Positions 43,952 to 52,057 of a DNA stretch of 64,000 nucleotides are shown here, piece after piece. The stretch is from Aurantimicrobium minutum. GTDB lineage: Bacteria > Actinomycetota > Actinomycetes > Actinomycetales > Microbacteriaceae. Every line of letters begins with the position of its first letter. Within the stretch, counting starts at the first letter, position 1. The DNA is taken from the NCBI RefSeq assembly GCF_002355535.1, contig NZ_AP017457.1, forward strand, positions 1,302,001-1,366,000. Reading direction: 5' to 3'. The position numbers and the translations under genes are program-made. The notes under the pieces are model-generated. The model saw only the letters and a list, made by a program, of their open reading frames with translations, was not told where the DNA came from and made no database searches.

Positions 43952-44872
43952 CTACCTCAACTTCGTGACAACAGGAATGGCGGTGGTGGGAGATTCACCC
44001 TGGTCGTAGACCTCAGCAGGGCTACCTATGATCAGTGAATCGTTCAGGCCAATCACACTGGAATCCTTGCCCTCGTAGTTGAAGGCATTCAGTACCCACT
44101 TCATCGCTTCGAGGCGTGCACGTTTCTTATCGTTCGATTTCACGACTGTCCACGGCGCCACATCGGTGCTGGTGGCTCTAAACATTGCCTCTTTGGCTTC
44201 GGTATAGGCATCCCATTTATCCAGTGATGCTAAATCAGTGGGGGAAAGCTTCCAGCGTTTAACGGGGTCTGTACGACGTTCGAGGAAGCGTCGACGCTGC
44301 TCCGCTTCCCCCACAGAGAACCAGAATTTGAAAATCTTGACTCCAGACTTTGCGAGCATGCGTTCGAACTCTGGAGCAGAGCGAATAAATTCTTCATACT
44401 CCGCTTCCGTGCAATATCCCATTACACGTTCCACCCCTGCGCGGTTGTACCAAGAGCGGTCAAACATGACGAGTTCTCCCGCGGCTGGGAGATGTTCGAC
44501 GTAGCGTTGGAAATACCACTGGGTGCGTTCACGCTCTGTTGGTTTTTCGAGAGCAACCACTCGTGCACCACGAGGGTTGAGGTGCTCCATGAAGCGTTTG
44601 ATGGTTCCACCCTTACCCGCAGCATCACGGCCTTCAAACAAGATGATGACGCGTTGACCTGTTTCTTTAATCCACACCTGCAGTTTGAGCAGTTCCACCT
44701 GCAAGACATGCTTGCGGTGCTCATACTCTTTCCTAGTCATCTTGGTGTCGTAGGGGAAACCCTGCCGCCAAGCATCATCTTCGGTCAGTGTGGTGGGGGC
44801 ATCGTCATCCAGCAGATCTTCCGGCGTAAAGCTGGACTTGAGAATTTCTGCGGTGTCGAACGTGTCACTCAT
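43952..44872 (-). CDS. ppk2: Polyphosphate kinase 2
   Basis: 306 residues. The Walker A-like FEGRDAAGKGGTIKRF is at about 78-93, with the lid module containing EKPTERERTQWYFQRY and Walker B MFDRSWYNRAGVERV (about 138-152). These are the PPK2 hallmarks. The single-domain length fits class I enzymes, which make GTP or ATP from polyphosphate and nucleoside diphosphate. No ppk1 is in the window. Expressed with the DUF2252 gene, 2 bp downstream. Confidence 0.93.
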   Translation of the reverse strand: MSDTFDTAEILKSSFTPEDLLDDDAPTTLTEDDAWRQGFPYDTKMTRKEYEHRKHVLQVELLKLQVWIKETGQRVIILFEGRDAAGKGGTIKRFMEHLNPRGARVVALEKPTERERTQWYFQRYVEHLPAAGELVMFDRSWYNRAGVERVMGYCTEAEYEEFIRSAPEFERMLAKSGVKIFKFWFSVGEAEQRRRFLERRTDPVKRWKLSPTDLASLDKWDAYTEAKEAMFRATSTDVAPWTVVKSNDKKRARLEAMKWVLNAFNYEGKDSSVIGLNDSLIIGSPAEVYDQGESPTTAIPVVTKLR

Positions 44873-44891
44873 ACCTTCAGCCTAGAACTCT

Positions 44892-45542
44892 CTAAGGGTG
44901 CAGAGGCTGCGAGCGCAGGCGTGCCCACACTCGTGCAATGAGCAATGCGATAAACGCATTGAATGCCATGAACGCGGCAATACCAAAGATGTATGCCACC
45001 ACTCCGCCAACACCGTTAGGGCCATCAGGTTCAAGGAAGGGATAAGGCCACCACCCGGTGATCATTCCTCGAATCACGGTGAAGGCAACCCATGCAAGCG
45101 GGTAAAGCAGAGCCCACCACATTGCTCTGAGGCGCAGAGCGATTCGGCCTGAAGCAAAAAGCCACTCGAGCACAATCACGATAGGAACCCACACGTGTGT
45201 GCTTTCGTTGCACCACGCAGGAGGCTCATACCCTTCGGAAGGAATGTTGCGCAGTAACAGGTTGTAAACCACACCGGTGACGATCGCATAAGAGAAGACA
45301 GAGACGCGAACGATTGTGAACAGTCTCGTATCCTGTACCCGGGTCCACGCTAACCAGCCACCGACCGCGAACGCGACGATGTTGATCAGGCTGGATTGAA
45401 TGGTGAAGTAACTAAAGTACTTTTCTGGATAAAAGGCGTCGTTGGCCACTTCGGACCAAATTTGGGTGGCGATTGCTGCGAAGACCCAGGCTGAAATTCC
45501 CCAGCGGACTAGTGCAGTGATTTTGCGCGACGGTGTGCTCAC
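44892..45542 (-). CDS. Pr6Pr family membrane protein
   Basis: 216 residues with six or so transmembrane helices. The layout matches the actinobacterial Pr6Pr family: WGISAWVFAA at the start, YFSYFTIQSSLINIVAF (about 42-58), and a late YPLAWVAFTVIRG then WYPYPF-like segment. Related eukaryotic AIG1/FAR-17a proteins are lipid hydrolases, but the bacterial members are uncharacterised. Stands alone between the PPK2 gene and a divergent small membrane protein. Confidence 0.8.
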   Translation of the reverse strand: MSTPSRKITALVRWGISAWVFAAIATQIWSEVANDAFYPEKYFSYFTIQSSLINIVAFAVGGWLAWTRVQDTRLFTIVRVSVFSYAIVTGVVYNLLLRNIPSEGYEPPAWCNESTHVWVPIVIVLEWLFASGRIALRLRAMWWALLYPLAWVAFTVIRGMITGWWPYPFLEPDGPNGVGGVVAYIFGIAAFMAFNAFIALLIARVWARLRSQPLHP

Positions 45543-45602
45543 ATGCTCGACGTTATCAACAGTTTCAGCTCACTAACAGGGTGAGTTTCCTAAACTGGTG
45601 TT

Positions 45603-45833
45603 ATGTACACTGATCAAGGCCTCCTGGTTGAAGAACCTGGCCTCTTTGCCCTCATCCTTATCCTCGTTCTCTGGAGCTCAATCTGGAAGGCCTTCGCGCT
45701 GTATCGCGCAGGGTCATTAAAGTCTGTTCCCTGGTTCACCGTGCTGTTTGTTCTCAACACTGCAGGCATTCTCGAAATTCTCTACCTCTTCGTCTTCAGC
45801 AAAAAGAAGCAGCAGGAAGAAGTAGCCGCTTAG
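45603..45833 (+). CDS. DUF5652-like small membrane protein
   Basis: 76 residues with two transmembrane helices (about 15-35 and 45-65) joined by a short loop (RAGSLKSVPWF), then a Lys/Glu tail. The pattern of a Trp-rich first helix and VLNTAGILEILYLF in the second matches the DUF5652 family. Role unknown. Its stop overlaps that of the Nramp-like gene on the other strand by 4 bp. Confidence 0.75.
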   Translation: MYTDQGLLVEEPGLFALILILVLWSSIWKAFALYRAGSLKSVPWFTVLFVLNTAGILEILYLFVFSKKKQQEEVAA

Positions 45834-47140
45834 GGCGCTAACAACCACAGCAATGGCAGTAGAGCCATCGCAATAGTCGCAATACCTAACAGTATGCGCG
45901 ACCACAGGGGGCTCTTCCATTTGCCCAAGAGTTTTTCATCGCTGGCAAGCCACCAAATCACCGCCATCAAGATTGGCGCAGCCAAGCCATTGGTGATCGC
46001 GGCAATGACCAGAAACTGCATCGGGTTGAGCCCGATGAGGTTGAGAATAAGTCCCACCAAGATGGAAAAGAAAATCACGCCATAAAAGGCCCTGGCTTGG
46101 CTGGGACGCTTTTCTAAACTCTCACGCCACCCAAAAGTTTCAGCCATGGCATAGGAGCTTGCTCCTGCGAGGACGGGAACACTAAGCAAACCTGTTCCCA
46201 CAATGCCCAACAGGAACAACACTCCCGCAAAATCTCCCGCTATGGGGGTCAAGGCTTGCGCCGCTTGTTCAGCAGTTTGAATATCGGTGATTCCGTTTTT
46301 GTGCAGAGTGGCCGCGGCGGTAATCATGATGGCTGCCATGACGAAGACACCGGTGAACATTCCAGCAAAGACGTCTCCGCGCATGGCACGAACATGTGTT
46401 GATGTCACGCGATAGTGAGAACTCTTTCGACGCTCCTCAACCTCTTCAGCAGATTGCCAAAAGAACAGATAGGGAGAGATGGTTGTTCCCGCAATAGCGA
46501 TCAGCAAAGCAATGTCTCCTTTACTCCAGGTGAACTGGGGGATAAAGAGATCGTGAAGGACCTGGGACCACTCAACCTGAGCAACGAACATCACGGCCAC
46601 ATAGGCCAACAGCGACAAACACAACCAGCGCAGAATCTTGGCGTATTGGTGATAGGGAACAAACACCTCAGCGATAACAATAATCGCGGCGAAAAGCACC
46701 ACGCCCAGAAGTTGAGGAACAGGAACAAGAAGCTGCAGTGCCGCAGCCATAGAACCAAGATCAGCAGAAATATTGACCGTGTTGGCGACCACAACCAGTG
46801 CCAAGCACAGATACAAAATGGGCGCAGGCATGCGCCTCTTGATAACTCCGGCCAGTCCGTGCCCGGTCACAAGAGCAATACGTGCGCAGGCTTCTTGAAC
46901 GGCAAAAGCGAGGGGCAGCAGAAGTGGGGCACTCCACAGCAACCGGTTCCCGGTTGCTGCACCTACCTGAGAATAGGTACCGATTCCAGAAGGATCATCA
47001 TCGGCAGCGCCGGTGACAATGCCGGGACCGAGACGACGGAAATACCCTTTTCCCTTAACACGTTCACGTGAAGGGTGGTGCGGGCTTGGTTTTTGCCCAG
47101 GCTCAAGAAGTTCGGCGATTTCTACGTCATGTTCTGCCAT
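45830..47140 (-). CDS. Nramp-related divalent metal transporter
   Basis: 436 residues with about 11 transmembrane helices. Helix 1 reads GAADDDPSGIGTYSQVGA (about 42-59) where canonical Mn/Fe Nramp has DPGN, so the metal-binding Asn is replaced. The helix 6 region (TISPYLFFWQSAEE, near 218-231) lacks the usual MPH. This variant group, seen in many bacteria, may carry other ions such as magnesium or be proton-uncoupled. The cytoplasmic N-terminus is 30 residues and rich in His and Arg. No mntR-like gene is adjacent. Confidence 0.83.
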   Translation of the reverse strand: MAEHDVEIAELLEPGQKPSPHHPSRERVKGKGYFRRLGPGIVTGAADDDPSGIGTYSQVGAATGNRLLWSAPLLLPLAFAVQEACARIALVTGHGLAGVIKRRMPAPILYLCLALVVVANTVNISADLGSMAAALQLLVPVPQLLGVVLFAAIIVIAEVFVPYHQYAKILRWLCLSLLAYVAVMFVAQVEWSQVLHDLFIPQFTWSKGDIALLIAIAGTTISPYLFFWQSAEEVEERRKSSHYRVTSTHVRAMRGDVFAGMFTGVFVMAAIMITAAATLHKNGITDIQTAEQAAQALTPIAGDFAGVLFLLGIVGTGLLSVPVLAGASSYAMAETFGWRESLEKRPSQARAFYGVIFFSILVGLILNLIGLNPMQFLVIAAITNGLAAPILMAVIWWLASDEKLLGKWKSPLWSRILLGIATIAMALLPLLWLLAP

Positions 47141-47196
47141 GCTCCCACCTCCCTTGCCTCCAGCCTACGCAGTTGCCGGAAGAGTAGATTGAATTC

Positions 47197-48810
47197 ATGA
47201 CTTCTCCACGCACACGCTGGTTCGGCCTGCTATTTATTAGCCTCGCCGTTTCGCTCATCATCGTTGACTCGACCATTATCAATGTTTCGATTCCCTCCAT
47301 CATCGAAGACTTAGGAATTACCAGCACCCAGGTGCAGTGGGTTCAAGAGTCCTACACTCTCGTCTTTGCAGCGTTACTCCTCGTGTTTGGTGCACTCGCT
47401 GACCGCTTCGGCCGCCGCCGGGTGATGATTCTCGGTATGGCCATCTTTGTTGTGTCCTCGGTGATTGCCGGATTCTCTCAAAGCGGCGACATCCTCATTG
47501 CTGCTCGTGTGCTGCAAGGTTTCGGTGGCGCCATGGTTCTGCCCACCACCCTGTCGTTGGTCAATGCCACTTTCCAGGGCAAAGAGCGAGGCATCGCCTT
47601 TGCTATCTGGGGTTCAACCATTGGTGGAATGGTGGCCGTTGGGCCGCTTCTTGGTGGATGGTTGACCACTGACTACTCATGGCGTTGGGCTTTTGGTATC
47701 AATATCCCTGTCGGAATCATCATCATTATTGGTGCACTGCTCACGGTTAAGGAATCCAAAGAAGAATCCGCCACAGGCAGTATCGACTGGATGGGTGCGT
47801 TCTACTCCGTCATAGCAATGTCGACTCTGGTGTTTGCCCTCATCGAAGGCCGCACCTACGGCTGGTGGGAAGTCAACAAGCCATTCACTGTGGGCGACTG
47901 GACGTGGCCAGGAAAGATTTCAATCATTCCTGTGCTGTTCCTCATCTTCATCCTCGCGTCCACGTTGTTTATTACCCACGGCGCTAACCGCATTCGCAAG
48001 GGTAAGTCCGCCCTGATCTCCTTCAACCTGTTCACGATTGCCTCCTTCCGCAACGGAAACATCGCAGCCATGGTGATCTCGTTGGGCGAATTCGGCATCA
48101 TCTTGTCACTTCCTCTGTGGTTGCAGTTCGTTATTGGCTATGACGCACTGCAGACAGGTTTTGTTCTGTTGGGTCTCGCCGGTGGTGCGTTCGTCGCCTC
48201 CGGTTTAGCCGGAGGTCTGTCCGGTCGAGTCTCTCCGGTCACGATGGTGCGCATGGGTATCCTGCTGGAAATTGTGGGTGTGACCGGCGTCGGCTTCGCC
48301 ATTTCTCCAAGTGCATCGTGGGTCAACGTGGTGCCATGGTTGTTCGTTTACGGTTTGGGTGTTGGTCTTGCCACCGCTCAGCTGACCAACGTGATCTTGA
48401 AGGATGTTCCCGTCCAAGAATCCGGTCAGGCTTCTGGAACTCAGAGCACCTCGCGCCAGCTTGGTTCTGCGTTGGGTATCGCCATCTTGGGAACAATCTT
48501 GTTTACCTCGGTGCAAATCCAGCTCACCAATGACCTCACCTCTGAGGGTCTGCCTGAAGAGCAGGTCACCCAAGTGGTTACCGCGGTTGTGGATAGCGCC
48601 GGTGGAGCCATTGTCCAGCTCGAGGCGGATCCCACCACGCAGCCCGTGGCAGACAATGCCAAGCAGGCTCTTTCTGACGGAACACGTTACGGTGCCTTTG
48701 CCGCTGCAGGATTCTTAGTCCTTGGTTTCTTAGCAACCTTGTCGCTAGGTTCCACACGCAAAGAGGAAGTAGAGCAGATCAAAGAATCTGACGAAAACCA
48801 CGTCATCTAG
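47197..48810 (+). CDS. DHA2 family MFS drug efflux transporter
   Basis: 537 residues, 14 predicted transmembrane helices, hence the DHA2 (EmrB/QacA) branch. LADRFGRRRVMILG (about 66-79) is the MFS loop 2-3 motif, and an SWRWAFGINIPVG segment near 160 is typical of the branch. It probably exports toxic organics with proton exchange. There is a periplasmic or linker region of about 50 residues before the last helix (about 455-505). Substrate unknown and no regulator adjacent. Confidence 0.88.
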   Translation: MTSPRTRWFGLLFISLAVSLIIVDSTIINVSIPSIIEDLGITSTQVQWVQESYTLVFAALLLVFGALADRFGRRRVMILGMAIFVVSSVIAGFSQSGDILIAARVLQGFGGAMVLPTTLSLVNATFQGKERGIAFAIWGSTIGGMVAVGPLLGGWLTTDYSWRWAFGINIPVGIIIIIGALLTVKESKEESATGSIDWMGAFYSVIAMSTLVFALIEGRTYGWWEVNKPFTVGDWTWPGKISIIPVLFLIFILASTLFITHGANRIRKGKSALISFNLFTIASFRNGNIAAMVISLGEFGIILSLPLWLQFVIGYDALQTGFVLLGLAGGAFVASGLAGGLSGRVSPVTMVRMGILLEIVGVTGVGFAISPSASWVNVVPWLFVYGLGVGLATAQLTNVILKDVPVQESGQASGTQSTSRQLGSALGIAILGTILFTSVQIQLTNDLTSEGLPEEQVTQVVTAVVDSAGGAIVQLEADPTTQPVADNAKQALSDGTRYGAFAAAGFLVLGFLATLSLGSTRKEEVEQIKESDENHVI

Positions 48811-48818
48811 GTACTAAC

Positions 48819-48858
48819 CACAGAAGCCGCTTTCCGAATTCGGAAGGCGGCTTCTGTG
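48819..48858. terminator. Bidirectional terminator between the MFS and acyl-CoA oxidase-like genes
   Basis: CACAGAAGCCGC and its complement GCGGCTTCTGTG bracket TTTCCGAATTCGGAAG, forming a near-perfect 20-bp stem with one G-T wobble. It lies between convergent stops. Confidence 0.85.
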
Positions 48859-48868
48859 TGCTTGGAGG

Positions 48869-50917
48869 CTACTTTCTGGAAGATTTTTCTGGAATGGGTG
48901 CTTTGCCTGAACGAACAAGTTCTGCCATATATGCTCTGGCTTCGTCCTGTCGTTCCTGCTCGACACCGGAAGAAATTTCAGCACGCAGGTGCTCTTGCCC
49001 ATACCCAAACGCATCAACGAGGTCTTGTGCGTGGGGGCGCAGACGAGTGATCAAACGATCCACATATGCGGTCACTGCCGATGCGCGCTGCGCAGAAAGA
49101 CGACCGTTGATCAAATACCAGGACAGGTTTTGTTCAATGACGTGGAGGCCGAAGAGGTCACGAACCCAGGTCACAACCTGGCGAGTTCCCTCATCAGTGA
49201 TCTTGTCGAGAGCATTAGTGAATGCTTCCCATTGCAGCAAGTGGCCGTGTGCAATAGCTGCTTCGATAAGGGCGCTCTGGTTTCGGTTGAAAGCTTCTGC
49301 TTCTTCGCCCGTCTTCTTGGCATCACGCAGTTCAAGCGCGATGTTCGCAATCATGGTCTCTACCCGGTCGGTGAGCAGATCACGTTGCGTTTCTGGGTCA
49401 CGAAGTTCCTTCACGGAACGAGCAGTGGAGCCAAGGTCGTGAACGTTTTGACCCAGGCGGCGCAAACCAGATCCAGTCACGGCACGTTCGGTGACTTGCT
49501 CCATTACGAGGCGAGCAAGGGAGCCGGTGTCTGCATCTTTGAACTTTCTGCTGTAATCGGTCAACAGGCGCTTTGCCACGAGTTGAAGGAGAACATTGTT
49601 GTCACCTTCGAAGGTGGCATAGACATCCATGTCTGCACGCAGCAGAGTCAACCGATTTTCTGCCAGGAACCCTTGACCACCACATGCTTCACGACAATCC
49701 TGCAAAGTCTTGAGTGCGTGCCAGGTGGACAGCGGCTTGAAGGCAGCAGCCATGGTTTCTAAGTCTTCGCGGCTCGCGTCTGAATCATCTAGTCCGCTGA
49801 AGACCGCATCAAACTTCTCCAGCAGAACTTCTTGAGAGAACGTCTGAGCATAGGTCGTGGCAAGGAGCGGAATGAGACGACGCTGGTGGCGCTGGTAATC
49901 CAGGAGAACGGTTTCTTCTTGGCCGGAGTTGGAGAACTGGCGGCGTTGGTTGCCGTAGGTCACCGCTATTTGGAGACCAATCTTGGAAGCGTTGACGCAG
50001 GCACCATCGAGGGAGACACGTCCTTGAACCAAGGTTCCCAGCATGGTGAAGAAACGACGCCCGGGGCTGGCAATTGGTGAGGTGTAGTTGCCGTTTTCAT
50101 CGACGTCACCGTAACGGTTCAGCAGGTTGTTGCGTGGAATGCGGACGTGGTCAAAGTGCAGACGGCCGTTATCAATACCGTTCAGTCCGCCCTTGTATCC
50201 GTCGTCCTCTCCGCCGATACCGGGAAGGAAGCTTCCGTTCTCGTCACGGATAGGCACATAGAAGCCGTGGACTCCGTGGTTGACTCCCTTGGTAATGAGT
50301 TGAGCGAAGACCACTGCTGCTTTTCCGTGCAGTGCTGCATTACCCAAGTAGTCCTTCCATGCTCCGCGGAAGGGTGTATTGATAACCCATTCCCCTGTTG
50401 CCTCATCGAAGGTGGCGGTGGTGGCAATGGAGGACACATCGGAGCCGTGCCCGGTCTCGGTCATGGCATAGATACCTGGGGTCTCCAAAGACATTGCCGA
50501 GGGCAGGAAACGATCGTGGTGTTCTTTGGTTCCCAGGTGAGCAATTGCGGCAGTAAACAATCCCCACTGCACACCCGACTTAATCTGGAGAGAAGGGTCA
50601 GCGGCTACCAACTCCTGGAAAGCTGCCAAGTTTCCGCCGTGATCATCGAGCCCGCCATAGGCGGCAGGGAAAGCCCGGTGGACCTGTCCGTTTTCCACCA
50701 GAAGTTTGAGTTGTCCAAGCACGCGAGCGCGGTGCTCGTCCATACCAAGGCCTGGGATGTTGTGCATCTCTGGCTTACCGGCGAGTGCACGGGAAGCGAG
50801 GCGAACATCTGCCCATTTGCCCAGCAAATAGCGAGATAAATAGGCGCGATCAATCATCGCGGCATCATTTTCTGTTGCTACGTCGTTTACTGTCTCAACT
50901 TTGTCGAGGATAGACAT
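48869..50917 (-). CDS. Acyl-CoA dehydrogenase/oxidase-like flavoprotein
   Basis: 682 residues from the ATG of MSILDKVETV, which has GAAAGG upstream; an 18-codon extension to 50971 is disregarded. The size and the layout match the acyl-CoA oxidase group: an N-terminal lid, YAMTETGHGSDVSSIATTATFD (FAD and substrate loop), IPRNNLLNRYGDV, and a second helical half with GGQGFLAENRL. These act in fatty-acid beta-oxidation, producing peroxide if true oxidases. The catalytic residue cannot be assigned by eye. No other fatty-acid genes are adjacent. Confidence 0.87.
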   Translation of the reverse strand: MSILDKVETVNDVATENDAAMIDRAYLSRYLLGKWADVRLASRALAGKPEMHNIPGLGMDEHRARVLGQLKLLVENGQVHRAFPAAYGGLDDHGGNLAAFQELVAADPSLQIKSGVQWGLFTAAIAHLGTKEHHDRFLPSAMSLETPGIYAMTETGHGSDVSSIATTATFDEATGEWVINTPFRGAWKDYLGNAALHGKAAVVFAQLITKGVNHGVHGFYVPIRDENGSFLPGIGGEDDGYKGGLNGIDNGRLHFDHVRIPRNNLLNRYGDVDENGNYTSPIASPGRRFFTMLGTLVQGRVSLDGACVNASKIGLQIAVTYGNQRRQFSNSGQEETVLLDYQRHQRRLIPLLATTYAQTFSQEVLLEKFDAVFSGLDDSDASREDLETMAAAFKPLSTWHALKTLQDCREACGGQGFLAENRLTLLRADMDVYATFEGDNNVLLQLVAKRLLTDYSRKFKDADTGSLARLVMEQVTERAVTGSGLRRLGQNVHDLGSTARSVKELRDPETQRDLLTDRVETMIANIALELRDAKKTGEEAEAFNRNQSALIEAAIAHGHLLQWEAFTNALDKITDEGTRQVVTWVRDLFGLHVIEQNLSWYLINGRLSAQRASAVTAYVDRLITRLRPHAQDLVDAFGYGQEHLRAEISSGVEQERQDEARAYMAELVRSGKAPIPEKSSRK

Positions 50918-51083
50918 CGTGTGTGGCCTTTCATGGCGGATACCTACAACGTATGCCCTATTTGAGCGCATGACGAACTCAGTTTCAAACAGTGTGTGGG
51001 GCTCCTACAATTTTGAGCTAGCAGTACCCGTTATCTTTGTTGTTTCCTCACCGAGGCTCTCAGGAAACATCTAGGCTGGAGTA

Positions 51084-51998
51084 ATGCTCACCGTGATTTT
51101 TGGCCTGTCTGGTGCCCTCGTTTTTGGTAGCGGTGACTTCCTCGGAGGCCTTGCTTCCAAGCGTATGGGTGCCTTTTTGGCCACCGGCATTGCCGGACTT
51201 ATTGGCCTGTTTCTCCTCATTGGATTCACCTTCATCATCCCCGGTGAAATCAGTGACGGCGCCATTGTGTGGGGTTTGCTCTCTGGACTGTGTGGGGCTG
51301 TAGCCATTCTCTTGCTCTATGCAGCACTAGCCATTGGCCCCATGAGTATTCTTTCTCCTCTGGGTGCATTGATCTCTGCAATCTTCCCTGTGATGTGGGC
51401 CCTGCTCATTAACGGCGAAAGCCTGGTGTGGTTTGGTTATGTCGCCCTTGTCATTGGTGCCATCGCTATCGTTCTAGTTGCTTTCACCCCTGAAAAAGAA
51501 GCGGTGAAACCCAAAGCTCGCGGCATTATCTTCGCAGTCATCTCCGGCATCTTGATTGGGCTATTCCTCATTGTTTTGGATCAAGCACCATCGGATGCGG
51601 GCATTTATCCGCTGGTGTTTAACCGTTTCGTGAACATCACCATCATGTTCTCTGTGGTTTTTGGCATGGCGCTTATTCGGTGGGCACACCGAAAAGGTTA
51701 TTTCGGGAAAGATGGCTCACCCCGGGCAGACCTCGTCGTTGGTGACGCCGGAGCAACCGACTATCGCAACGGAATCCTGCTCGCACTCGGCTGCGGAATT
51801 TTAGACGCCACAGGAAATGCACTGCTGTTGCTGGGAATCCAAACCGGAAACTTGAGTGTGATGTCTGTGCTCACCGCGATGTATCCAGCAGGAACCATCA
51901 TCCTTGCGGCCCTGGTGCTGCGGGAAAAAATCACCAAACTTCAGCTGGTGGGCATGGTTCTCGCACTCACGGCAGCAGCACTTCTTGCTCTGAGCTAG
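51084..51998 (+). CDS. EamA/DMT superfamily permease
   Basis: 304 residues with ten transmembrane helices arranged as two repeats. The first covers about 1-132 (GDFLGGLASKRMG, then SPLGALISAIFPVMWAL), the second about 150-302 (ILDATGNALLLLG, then AMYPAGTIILAALVLREKI). The EamA fold exports metabolites or drugs. A hydrophilic loop of about 30 residues in the middle (RKGYFGKDGSPRADLVVGD) is longer than usual. Substrate unknown. Confidence 0.88.
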   Translation: MLTVIFGLSGALVFGSGDFLGGLASKRMGAFLATGIAGLIGLFLLIGFTFIIPGEISDGAIVWGLLSGLCGAVAILLLYAALAIGPMSILSPLGALISAIFPVMWALLINGESLVWFGYVALVIGAIAIVLVAFTPEKEAVKPKARGIIFAVISGILIGLFLIVLDQAPSDAGIYPLVFNRFVNITIMFSVVFGMALIRWAHRKGYFGKDGSPRADLVVGDAGATDYRNGILLALGCGILDATGNALLLLGIQTGNLSVMSVLTAMYPAGTIILAALVLREKITKLQLVGMVLALTAAALLALS

Positions 51999-52014
51999 CT
52001 CCCTGGGTTAACGA

Positions 52015-52047
52015 ACAAGTGCCGCACCCGAAGGATGCGGCACTTGT
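52015..52047. terminator. Bidirectional terminator between the DMT permease and helicase genes
   Basis: ACAAGTGCCGCA and TGCGGCACTTGT form a perfect 12-bp stem around a 9-nt loop. It lies between convergent genes. Confidence 0.88.
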
Positions 52048-52057
52048 CTTGTGAGAA

